A stretch of 56,729 nt of DNA from Nitrospinaceae bacterium (lineage in GTDB: Bacteria > Nitrospinota > Nitrospinia > Nitrospinales > JACRGP01), in contig JAJDBD010000011.1 of NCBI GenBank assembly GCA_029261575.1, positions 1-56,729 on the forward strand. The letters are read 5' to 3'. A program made the position numbers and the translations under genes. Of the stretch, positions 8,817 through 15,508 are shown piece after piece. The number at the start of each line of letters is the position of its first letter. Position 1 is the first letter of the stretch. Under the pieces are notes generated by a model that was not told the DNA's origin, did not search any database, and saw only the letters and a program-made list of their open reading frames with translations.

Positions 8817-8843
8817 TAAAGTCCGACCTTTTGTTTCCGATAA
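8817..8843 (+). promoter_or_regulatory. Sigma-28-type promoter of a degenerate flagellin copy
   Basis: TAAAGTCC, 11 bases, TCCGATAA: one of the best matches in the window. It is 197 bases upstream of a relic flagellin start at 9040 and not of an intact gene. The bases just after it (CGGCTTTGAGG) resemble those after the flagellin 1 promoter (GGCCTTGAGG). Confidence 0.65.
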
Positions 8844-8986
8844 CGGCTTTGAGGCCAGGATCGAAAAGCTTTTTCCGCCCTGGTTAAAATCAGGCTTATA
8901 GATGGGATCGGCAAATGCGCCGAATTCCATTAGGGAAAAATCAGGGGGAAAGGCGAGGCGTCTTTTTCCAACGATCCAAACAAAGG

Positions 8987-9003
8987 TTCAGCGGGAAGCT
9001 GAA
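8987..9003 (+). promoter_or_regulatory. CsrA-type GGA hairpin in the relic leader
   Basis: TTCAGC-GGGAA-GCTGAA is a perfect 6-bp stem with GGA in a five-base loop. Its placement mirrors the leader hairpins of flagellins 1 and 2 while its sequence differs, which supports structural conservation. Confidence 0.4.
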
Positions 9004-9007
9004 TCGA

Positions 9008-9205
9008 ATGCGCCTCAAGTTAAGGTGGAGAACTGGAAAATGGAAGTTCGGGTCTTCAGCGGAAAAAAGAAAACAGCCGGACAGTTGCGGAGCGAAAAAT
9101 TCCCAGCCGCTCGGCGTCCCTTAAAACCGCCGGAAGATTTCCCTTTACGACTCGCAATCCAGGCGGCAACGCAGCCCAACTTCCATTTTTCAATCTTTCC
9201 ACATC
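9008..9205 (+). pseudogene. Relic of a deleted flagellin gene (5' end and perhaps 3' end)
   Basis: Bases 9011-9060 align with the end of the flagellin 1 leader and its first codons: CTCAAG..AAGGTGGAGAACTGG before ATG at 9040, then codons giving MEVRVFS against MPVRIFN of the intact genes. About 34 of 48 bases match over the junction. Further on, AATQPNFHFSIF in the same frame weakly recalls the flagellin C-terminus QANLIPQSIL. Nothing of the body remains. With the intact sigma-28-type promoter at 8817 and leader hairpin at 8987, the simplest reading is a fifth flagellin lost by internal deletion. The 3' match could be chance. Confidence 0.45.
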
Positions 9206-9232
9206 TAAAGTCGTCGAGTTTTTGGCCGATAG
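9206..9232 (+). promoter_or_regulatory. Sigma-28-type promoter, flagellin 2
   Basis: TAAAGTCG, 11 bases, GCCGATAG. The -10 matches the consensus at 7 of 8 positions. The start codon of flagellin 2 lies 198 bases downstream, matching the leader length of flagellin 1 and of the relic. Confidence 0.7.
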
Positions 9233-9377
9233 TTTCGGCTTGAAAGAATCGCAGACAAAGCCGGGCCTATTCCTTACATCGGAATATTTCTGGAGACAGT
9301 TGAGTAAAATTTAAGAATCCAGCGGAACGGCGTGTGGAGCGCCAAGGCGGGCCGCTTCAAAAACCTGGCCGAAAAAA

Positions 9378-9396
9378 TTCCAGCAGGAGGCTGGAA
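9378..9396 (+). promoter_or_regulatory. CsrA-type GGA hairpin in the flagellin 2 leader
   Basis: TTCCAGC-AGGAG-GCTGGAA is a perfect 7-bp stem with AGGAG as the loop, an excellent CsrA/RsmA site by shape. It ends 33 bases before the ATG, and a second GGA lies in the Shine-Dalgarno region (GTAGAGGAG at 9415-9423). Confidence 0.5.
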
Positions 9397-9429
9397 AAAA
9401 TTTAACCCTCACGGTAGAGGAGATATCTC

Positions 9430-10317
9430 ATGCCAGTACGAATCTTCAACAACATCCCTTCATTAAATTCTCAGCGGCTCCTCGGTATCAACAACGACAG
9501 GTTGGCCAAATCGATCGAACGGATCTCCTCGGGTATCCGCATCAACCGAGGGGCGGACGACGCGGCGGGTCTGGCGATTTCCGAATCCCTACGTTCGGAC
9601 ATCAGAGCCTTGCGCCAGGGGGTGAGAAACGCCAACGACGGTATTTCACTCATCAACGTAGCGGAAGGCGCCCTGAACGAACAATCTGGAATTTTGATCC
9701 GGCTTCGAGAGCTGGCGTCCCAGGCCGCCACGGGAACCGTCGGATCCACGGAACGCCAGACCATTCAATTGGAGTTCAACCAGTTGAGAAATGAAATCGA
9801 CCGGATCACCAGCACGTCGGAATTCAACGGGCAGGGTCTTATCGACGGCAATTTGAGCGTAGCCGCTTCCGCCGTTATCATTCAAATCGGCATCGACAAC
9901 TCTGCCAACAGCCGGATCGACCTCAATACGGAAATCGACTTGACGGCGATCAGCTCGACCACTCTGGCGACCACGTCCACCGGCAACAACGTAACGGTGG
10001 GAACTCTGTTGTCCGCCCTTTCCGTCACCTCGGCGGCGGAAGCCTTGACCTCGCTGGGGGCCGTCAACGATTATCTGAGCCAGGTCACGACGGCTCGCGG
10101 TAAAGTGGGCGCGGTTCAAAACCGGCTGGTGCGGTCCATTGGCAACTTGTCCATCGGCGTGGAAAACCTGCAGGCCGCGGAATCGAACATTCGGGACGCG
10201 GACATCGCCGAGGAAATCGCCTTGCTGACGCGGAACCAGATCCTGGTCCAGGCCTCCACCGCCATGGTCGGACAGGCGAATCTGATTCCTCAATCGATTC
10301 TGCAATTGCTCGGTTAA
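9430..10317 (+). CDS. Flagellin 2
   Basis: 295 residues, the same length as flagellins 1 and 3 and differing at only a few dozen positions ('MPVRIFNNIPSLNSQRLLGINNDRLAKSIERISSG'). Long blocks are identical to flagellin 1 at DNA level, including silent positions around codons 98-115, which suggests recent duplication or gene conversion. GAGGAG precedes the ATG. A sigma-28-type promoter and a rho-independent terminator frame it as a single transcription unit. It is a filament subunit; multiple near-identical flagellins may give composite filaments or dosage. Confidence 0.97.
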   Translation: MPVRIFNNIPSLNSQRLLGINNDRLAKSIERISSGIRINRGADDAAGLAISESLRSDIRALRQGVRNANDGISLINVAEGALNEQSGILIRLRELASQAATGTVGSTERQTIQLEFNQLRNEIDRITSTSEFNGQGLIDGNLSVAASAVIIQIGIDNSANSRIDLNTEIDLTAISSTTLATTSTGNNVTVGTLLSALSVTSAAEALTSLGAVNDYLSQVTTARGKVGAVQNRLVRSIGNLSIGVENLQAAESNIRDADIAEEIALLTRNQILVQASTAMVGQANLIPQSILQLLG

Positions 10318-10353
10318 ACCGGAAACTTTCCGGACTTCATTCCTTATTATTAT

Positions 10354-10384
10354 GGGCGCCTCTTTAACGGGGCGCCCTTTTTTT
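10354..10384 (+). terminator. Rho-independent terminator after flagellin 2
   Basis: GGGCGCC and GGCGCCC form a 7-bp GC-rich stem with a 10-base loop, followed by seven T residues. It starts 37 bases after the stop codon. Confidence 0.9.
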
Positions 10385-10451
10385 ATCCATTTCCTCTCCC
10401 TCTGGCTCTCCCCCAAAGGCCCTCCTGGATTTCCCGCTTCTAAAAAAGTGG

Positions 10452-10479
10452 TAAAGGTATTTTTCTGAAATCCCGATAA
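10452..10479 (+). promoter_or_regulatory. Sigma-28-type promoter, flagellin 3
   Basis: TAAAGGTA, 12 bases, CCCGATAA. The -10 is 7 of 8 against GCCGATAA. The start codon of flagellin 3 is 156 bases downstream, a slightly shorter leader than in copies 1 and 2. The leader contains GGCTT...GGAAGCT, a weaker GGA hairpin, and AGGAGG at the ribosome-binding site. Confidence 0.6.
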
Positions 10480-10634
10480 AGTTTGTGAGTCCGGGAAACA
10501 GAGCAAAAGTCCTTTGAGAAATTTTCTCAGTTTCCACCGGCTCGACAAATTAATCATGCTTATTTAGAGGCGCGGCTTTGGCAAGGAAGCTGAAACCCGC
10601 CAATCGATTTTAAAATATCAAGGAGGATAAGAAA

Positions 10635-11522
10635 ATGCCCGTAAGAATTTTTAACAACATCCCTTCATTAAACGCCCAGCGACTCCTGGGCATCAACAAC
10701 GACAGACTTTCCACTTCGATCGAACGGATCGCCTCTGGCATCCGGATCAACCGGGGGGCGGACGACGCGGCGGGACTGGCAATTTCCGAATCCCTGCGTT
10801 CGGACATTCGCGCCCTGCGCCAGGCGGGGCGAAACGCCAGCGACGGAATCTCGCTCATTAATGTGGCGGAAGGCGCCTTGAACGAACAGGCAGGCATCTT
10901 GATCCGGTTGCGCGAGCTGGCTTCCCAGGCGGCGACGGGAACCGTCGGATCCACGGAACGGCAAACGATTCAACTGGAATTTGACGCCTTGAGGAAAGAA
11001 ATCGACCGAATCGCGTCAACAACCGAATTCAACGGACAAGGTCTTATCGACGGTAGTTTGAGCGTGGCCGCCTCTGCCGTTATTGTTCAAATCGGCATCG
11101 ACAACACGGCCGACAGCCGGATCGACCTCAATCAGGAAATCAATTTGACGGCGGTCAGTTCGTCCACTCTGGCGACGACGTCCACCAACAATAACGTCGC
11201 AGTGGGAACTCTATTGTCCGCCCTTTCCGTCACCTCGGCGGCGGAAGCGTTGACCTCGCTGGGGGCCGTCAACGATTTTCTGAGCGCGGTCACGTCGGCT
11301 CGCGGTAAAGTGGGCGCGGTTCAAAACCGGCTGGTGCGGTCCATATCCAATCTCTCCATCTCCATCGAGAACTTGCAAGCGGCGGAATCGGCCATTCGAG
11401 ACGCCGACATTGCGGAAGAAGTCGCTTTGTTGACGCGGAACCAGATTCTGGTTCAGTCGGCGACGGCCATGGTGGGTCAGGCCAATTTGTTGCCGCAATC
11501 CGTTTTACAACTTCTCCAGTAA
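10635..11522 (+). CDS. Flagellin 3
   Basis: 295 residues, close paralogue of flagellins 1 and 2 ('MPVRIFNNIPSLNAQRLLGINNDRLSTSIERIASG', ending 'QANLLPQSVLQLLQ'). A consensus AGGAGG lies 9 bases before the ATG, the strongest ribosome-binding site of the four. It has its own sigma-28-type promoter. No terminator is visible before flagellin 4, so flagellin 3, flagellin 4 and the FlaG-like gene may form one transcript. D0/D1 domains are intact and the variable centre is short. Confidence 0.97.
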   Translation: MPVRIFNNIPSLNAQRLLGINNDRLSTSIERIASGIRINRGADDAAGLAISESLRSDIRALRQAGRNASDGISLINVAEGALNEQAGILIRLRELASQAATGTVGSTERQTIQLEFDALRKEIDRIASTTEFNGQGLIDGSLSVAASAVIVQIGIDNTADSRIDLNQEINLTAVSSSTLATTSTNNNVAVGTLLSALSVTSAAEALTSLGAVNDFLSAVTSARGKVGAVQNRLVRSISNLSISIENLQAAESAIRDADIAEEVALLTRNQILVQSATAMVGQANLLPQSVLQLLQ

Positions 11523-11646
11523 GAATCTATTTAGCTCAGGCGCGCCCAGGTTCGGAAAAAACTCACCGGTCCAGGGAGCGGGCTTCATGAAACAGCGGTC
11601 CGCGAAGCGCCTGGAGTGAACGTAACAAATAACTGGAGATTCTCTT

Positions 11647-11733
11647 ATGAGCGTTAGCGCTCCTGGAGAATACGTAGAATGGCGCTCAGTATATTTTCGA
11701 ATCTTTCTTCTAATAATTCCCAACGGGTGTTGA
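11647..11733 (+). CDS. Possible short leader ORF overlapping flagellin 4 start
   Basis: ATG at 11647 with GGAG 8 bases upstream opens a 28-codon frame (MSVSAPGEYVEW...) that runs past the flagellin 4 start at 11679 in another frame and stops at 11731-11733. Its Shine-Dalgarno spacing is at least as good as that of flagellin 4. It may be chance, or it may couple or dampen flagellin 4 translation. Confidence 0.25.
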   Translation: MSVSAPGEYVEWRSVYFRIFLLIIPNGC

Positions 11734-12530
11734 CGAATAACCAAACCCGGCTGGCCGAGACCTTGGAGAGGGTCGCTTCGGGACTGCGTATCCGAAGCGC
11801 GTTTGACGACGGCGGCGGCCTGGCAGTCACCGAGGGAATTCGCTCGGACGTTCTGGCTCTGCGCCAGGGTTCGAGAAATACCGAAGACGGCGTTTCCATG
11901 CTGAAAACGGCGGAGGGGGCCTTGAATGAAATCTCGGGTATCTTGATCCGGTTGCGCGAACTGTCCACCCAGGCGGCGACCGGAGAGATTACCCAGACAC
12001 AACGCGATTCGTTGCAAATAGAGTTTTCATCCTTGTTGAAAGAAGTCGACCGAATCGCGAACGTTACCGAGTTTAACGGGCAAAAGCTTACAGACGGCAG
12101 TCTGGCCCAGGGAGCGGCCAATGAAATTGTTCTGCAAACCGGAGTGGACGCCACGCTGGACAGTCGCTTTAACGTAAACAACGAAGTCGATCTCACCGCC
12201 GCCGATTCGGCGGGGTTGGGTTTGGCTTCCACTTCAATATCCAACGTAACAAAGGCCTTGACGGCAATGGACGATCTGTCGTCCGCCATTCGGGATTTGA
12301 TCCGGATCCGCGGACGCGTGGGAGCCGCGCACAACGAACTGACCCGTTCGACTCGCACTCAAGCGCGAACGGCGGAACATTTGACTTCCGCAGTCTCAAC
12401 CATTCGGGACGCCGACATGGCGGAGGAGTTGGCTAAATTGACCCGAACCCAATTACTGGTTCAGGCCTCGTCGGCCATGCTGGGTCAGTCAAACTTGTTG
12501 CCCCAAAACGCATTGACTTTGCTGGGATGA
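11679..12530 (+). CDS. Flagellin 4, divergent
   Basis: 283 residues, clearly a flagellin but well diverged from the other three: 'MALSIFSNLSSNNSQRVLTNNQTRLAETLERVASGLRI' at the start, 'STIRDADMAEELAKLTRTQLLVQASSAMLGQ' at the end. D0/D1 are complete and the central segment is shorter by about 12 residues. No sigma-28-type promoter is visible in the 156-bp gap before it, so it is probably read through from flagellin 3. Three CTGGAG motifs occur in this leader, possible CsrA contacts. It may be a minor or filament-end subunit, by analogy with other multi-flagellin species. Confidence 0.96.
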   Translation: MALSIFSNLSSNNSQRVLTNNQTRLAETLERVASGLRIRSAFDDGGGLAVTEGIRSDVLALRQGSRNTEDGVSMLKTAEGALNEISGILIRLRELSTQAATGEITQTQRDSLQIEFSSLLKEVDRIANVTEFNGQKLTDGSLAQGAANEIVLQTGVDATLDSRFNVNNEVDLTAADSAGLGLASTSISNVTKALTAMDDLSSAIRDLIRIRGRVGAAHNELTRSTRTQARTAEHLTSAVSTIRDADMAEELAKLTRTQLLVQASSAMLGQSNLLPQNALTLLG

Positions 12531-12575
12531 TTTTAAGGCAATGGCATTGCGCAAAAATTCAGGAAAGGAGTCGCC

Positions 12576-12986
12576 ATGACTATTCCAATTTTACCCAACG
12601 ATTTTTCCAAACCACCCGTGACTCAATACCATTCTGTCCTGGGGGCTAACGCGGCAAGCGCCCGAAAAACGGAGGAGGCCCATTCGTCGCAAGCCCCTGG
12701 AATCTTCAAGCTCGGCGCTCCGGAAGCTGATTCGGAAAGCGGAGACAACATCGAGTTGAGTCGCAAGCTGTTCAATCGAAGGACGGTGTTTGATTACGAC
12801 TTCGAGACCAAGGAGCTGATTGCGAAAGTGATCGACGGAGACACCCGCGAGGAGATCAAACAAATTCCTGACGAAGGTCTCAAACGGATCGAGGAAGGTA
12901 TAGACAAGTTTAAGGAGGAGTTGGAAAAACTTTCCAACGCCGTGAAGTCTTTTGAAGAAAACCGGGCGGCGAGAGTTCGGAGCTAG
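12576..12986 (+). CDS. FlaG-like flagellar protein
   Basis: 136 residues. The central 'FDYDFETKELIAKVIDGDTREEIKQIPDEG' matches the FlaG pattern (F..D..T....KVID..T.E.I.QIP.E). FlaG proteins influence filament length and often follow flagellin genes. The first ~60 residues are low-complexity Ser/Ala/Pro and the C-terminus is a charged helix, probably coiled coil. AAAGGAG precedes the ATG. It follows flagellin 4 by 45 bp and is likely cotranscribed. A small CGCCG-CCTT-CGGCG hairpin lies just after the stop. Confidence 0.8.
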   Translation: MTIPILPNDFSKPPVTQYHSVLGANAASARKTEEAHSSQAPGIFKLGAPEADSESGDNIELSRKLFNRRTVFDYDFETKELIAKVIDGDTREEIKQIPDEGLKRIEEGIDKFKEELEKLSNAVKSFEENRAARVRS

Positions 12987-13007
12987 TAAGCGCCGCCTTC
13001 GGCGTCG

Positions 13008-13052
13008 GGGAATAGAATATGAAACGCTATAGAATGGGCGTCGTCGGTTGCG
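13008..13052 (+). repeat. Duplicated 5' end of the downstream Gfo/Idh gene
   Basis: The 34 bases from ATG at 13019 repeat the first 34 bases of the gene starting at 13255 with one mismatch (AGAATGG against AGAGTGG). The preceding AATAG..TATG is also partly shared. The offset is 236 bp. The truncated copy stops exactly where the hairpin of repeat element A begins at 13053. This looks like a partial duplication accompanying insertion of the element. Confidence 0.8.
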
Positions 13053-13150
13053 CCGGGCAAGCGCCCGGAGGCAGTGTAGTGTAGCTTATACGGCAAACGT
13101 TGTGCGCTTAGGTGCGCTTGCATCTCGCCCCCCTGCCCCACGGCGAGTGG
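13053..13150. repeat. Double-hairpin repeat element, copy A
   Basis: Left hairpin CCGGGC-AAGC-GCCCGG, junction AGGCA, a core containing CTTATACGGCAAACGTTG and GCGCTTAGGTGCGC, then TTGCATCTC and a right hairpin CCAC-GGCGA-GTGG. The core is the reverse of copy D's. It lies between the flaG-like gene and the Gfo/Idh gene, abutting the duplicated gene start. Confidence 0.75.
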
Positions 13151-13254
13151 AGAATTTCTTTACAAACTGCGAGATGTACTGTCGGTTTTTCTCCGCGCTC
13201 AAAATAGTCGGTTGACGGTTTAATGGCTCCTTCTTTCAAATCCGGAAATAGTTT

Positions 13255-14301
13255 ATGAAACGCTATAGAGTGGGCGTCGTCGGTTGCGGGCGCATCGGCA
13301 GTCTTTTGGAGGACGATCCGCTTCGCGGAAAACCCTGCACGCATGCCGGAGCGTTCAACGCCCTGCCATCCGCGCGAATCGTGGCGGGATGCGACGTCGA
13401 CCCTGATCGGCTCAAACGTTTTGGCGACCGCTGGTCGGTCGACCGTTTGTACGGCGATTACCGGGAAATGTTGGATAAGGAAAATCTGGACGTCGTTTGC
13501 ATCGCCGCCTGGACGCGCCTTCATGCAAAAATCGCCTCGGACGCGGCCCGGTCCGGCGTACGCGGAATTTTCTGCGAAAAACCTATCGCCAATACCCTGG
13601 CGGAGGCGCGCGCGCTCGTCCGTCTGTGCGAGCGCAAAAAGGTCCTGCTCTCCATCAATCACGAACGCCGGTGGGATGGATACTATCAAAAGGCCCGGGA
13701 GTTGATCCGCAGAGGAACCCTGGGCGAAATCCGCTCCATCGTCGGCAATGCGCTGTCCTGGAAACCCGGAAAGCTTTCGGTCGCCAAACACGGGGGCGGC
13801 GCCTGGTTCCACGACGGCACGCACTTGGCGGATATCCTGTTATATTTTGGCGGACCCGTGGATTGGGTCTGTGCGCACGAGGTTCGGTCGCACGGAAAAA
13901 AAAATATTGAAGACACGGCGGCGGCCATGCTTCGCTTCCGCAACGGCGCGGTTGGGTTTATCGAAGGCGGCGGCGCGAGAAAGTATTTTAATTTTGAACT
14001 GGACGTTCAGGGAAGCGAAGGGCGCCTGCTCATCGGCAACGGCGGCCAGCGCCTTTTTCTTTGCCGCAAGAGCCGGCGTTTCACCGGCTTTAGCGAACTG
14101 GAGCCGGTACAGTTTCCCGCGCCGCGCAAATACGAATCTCCATTTGTCGCGGGAGCGCGCGATATGGTACGATCACTACGCGTCGGCAAACCCGGATTGT
14201 CCAGCGGTCAGGACGGTTTGAAGGCGTTGGAAGTCGTCATGGCGGTTTACAAATCCGCCTCTCTTAAAGGACAACGCGTTAAAATCAATGCCAGGCTTTA
14301 G
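13255..14301 (+). CDS. Gfo/Idh/MocA family oxidoreductase
   Basis: 348 residues. The N-terminal Rossmann fold starts 'VGVVGCGRIGSLL' and 'FCEKPIAN' holds the EKP motif that positions the nicotinamide and contains the usual catalytic Lys. The C-terminal alpha/beta domain has 'WFHDGTHLADILLYFGGPVDW', with a His in the usual active-site position. Family members oxidise or reduce sugars and sugar nucleotides with NAD(P). Lying next to flagellins and near an SpsF-like gene, it may make an unusual sugar for flagellin or surface glycans; this is inference. The TAG stop uses the first bases of the MITE that follows. Confidence 0.9.
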   Translation: MKRYRVGVVGCGRIGSLLEDDPLRGKPCTHAGAFNALPSARIVAGCDVDPDRLKRFGDRWSVDRLYGDYREMLDKENLDVVCIAAWTRLHAKIASDAARSGVRGIFCEKPIANTLAEARALVRLCERKKVLLSINHERRWDGYYQKARELIRRGTLGEIRSIVGNALSWKPGKLSVAKHGGGAWFHDGTHLADILLYFGGPVDWVCAHEVRSHGKKNIEDTAAAMLRFRNGAVGFIEGGGARKYFNFELDVQGSEGRLLIGNGGQRLFLCRKSRRFTGFSELEPVQFPAPRKYESPFVAGARDMVRSLRVGKPGLSSGQDGLKALEVVMAVYKSASLKGQRVKINARL

Positions 14302-14572
14302 GGTCAGGGCGCATTAATTATGTCCATTCTGCGCCTGTCAAATTTTTGATGAATGTTTGTGAAGACCACGCCGGGCATAGCCTTGGCTATGTTCAAGCGG
14401 TTTGAGCAAACAGGCGAAAAATTTGCGGCGCCTTGTAAAGGTTTGCCATGAAGAACAAATCTACAGCGTCAAGCAAGCTTACCGTAGCTTTGCTATGCTA
14501 GCGCTTGCTTTCCTTGTGTCTTTATTCTTCATGGTAAACAGAATTGTACAAAATTAATGCGTCCTGACCCTA
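14299..14572. mobile_element. MITE-like non-autonomous element with terminal inverted repeats
   Basis: Both ends carry the same inverted repeat: TAGGGTCAGG at 14299 and its complement ending at 14572, alike over about 30 bases with a few mismatches. The ends are TA, consistent with a TA target duplication. Inside are two imperfect long hairpins: CAAATTTTT at 14339-14347 with AAAAATTTG at 14417-14425, and CCATGAAGAA near 14447 with TTCTTCATGG near 14534. There is no transposase, so it would depend on an element elsewhere. The parent family is unknown. Confidence 0.8.
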
Positions 14573-15213
14573 GACATCCCGCCTTCATAATTTTCAGTTT
14601 TATATTCATTCTGACCTTCAGCGTTCTTTTTAAAATTTATCTCAACTCAAAATCCGAATGGCAAACGGCGCGAACTCTGGTCGGGCAAAATCAATTACAG
14701 GAAGCCGTCGTTCATTTTAGTCGTTCTATTCGATGGTTTATTCCCGGCGTATCTTATACGGAGAGCTCCGCACAGGGAGCTTGGGAGGTCGCTCTGGACT
14801 TGGAAAACAGCGGGCGGATCGAGGATGCTTTGGCGGCGCAACGAGTTTTGCGCAGTTCATTTTTCTCCATTCGAGGGTTTGGCTCGCCGGGAAGAGAGTG
14901 GATAAATAGATGCAACGAAAAGATCGCCGCGCTCATGGCGGGCCGCCCCGCGCTAACCTCCGCGCAAAAACAAAAATCTTTTGAGCAAAGAAAAGCGGAA
15001 AATCTCGAACTGCTTTCCCGCGAGAGAGCGCCTTCCCGGCCCTGGGCCTTTGCCAGCGAAATGGGTTTCCTGGGTTGGATCGCCTGTGGGTTGGCTTTTA
15101 TCTTTAAAGGAATATCGCCCTCGGGCGAATTAAGAACCCGTCCGGCGGCGGCCTGGAGCGGCGGGTTTATTTTCTTTTACTGCGTCTGGCTTGTCGGACT
15201 CTTTAACGTGTGA
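14557..15213 (+). CDS. Hypothetical membrane protein
   Basis: 218 residues: one membrane segment at about residues 9-27, a helical middle part with a TPR-like look ('LQEAVVHFSRSIRW', 'ENSGRIEDALAAQRVL'), and two hydrophobic segments near 165-185 and 198-216. The only usable ATG (14557) lies inside the right terminal repeat of the MITE, which thus encodes the first five residues (MRPDP). No Shine-Dalgarno is visible, so the original start may have been lost. I do not recognise the family. Confidence 0.6.
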   Translation: MRPDPRHPAFIIFSFIFILTFSVLFKIYLNSKSEWQTARTLVGQNQLQEAVVHFSRSIRWFIPGVSYTESSAQGAWEVALDLENSGRIEDALAAQRVLRSSFFSIRGFGSPGREWINRCNEKIAALMAGRPALTSAQKQKSFEQRKAENLELLSRERAPSRPWAFASEMGFLGWIACGLAFIFKGISPSGELRTRPAAAWSGGFIFFYCVWLVGLFNV

Positions 15214-15313
15214 CCGGGGAGGCCTCCGGAAGCAATGTTTGATATGCAAACGCTCGGCTGGCGACAACCATCGTATGAATTGCGCCTGCGGAGTCCAGCG
15301 GCGCCTTGGCTGG
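15214..15313. repeat. Double-hairpin repeat element, copy E
   Basis: Begins at the base after the stop codon at 15211-15213. Left hairpin CCGGGG-AGGC-CTCCGG (one G-T pair), junction AAGCA, core with GTTTGATATGCAAACG and CATCGTATGAATTGCGC, right hairpin CCAGC...GCTGG. Same orientation as copy D. The remaining ~195 bp before the ABC operon is AT-rich and shows no gene. Confidence 0.7.
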
Positions 15314-15508
15314 CTAAGCGGTTTCAGTTTGATATCTATAAGAAGAAGTTTTTCATTAAAAAAATTTAATTGCAATCGATTGGTCCCATGGGTAAATTGT
15401 AATTTCCAGATTGGAAATGACCGTTTCCGATTCGTTCGTTTTACCGACAACACGCTTCGTTGCCATCGTATATAAAATCCAATCTAAACAGATCGCAAAA
15501 ATTATCTA

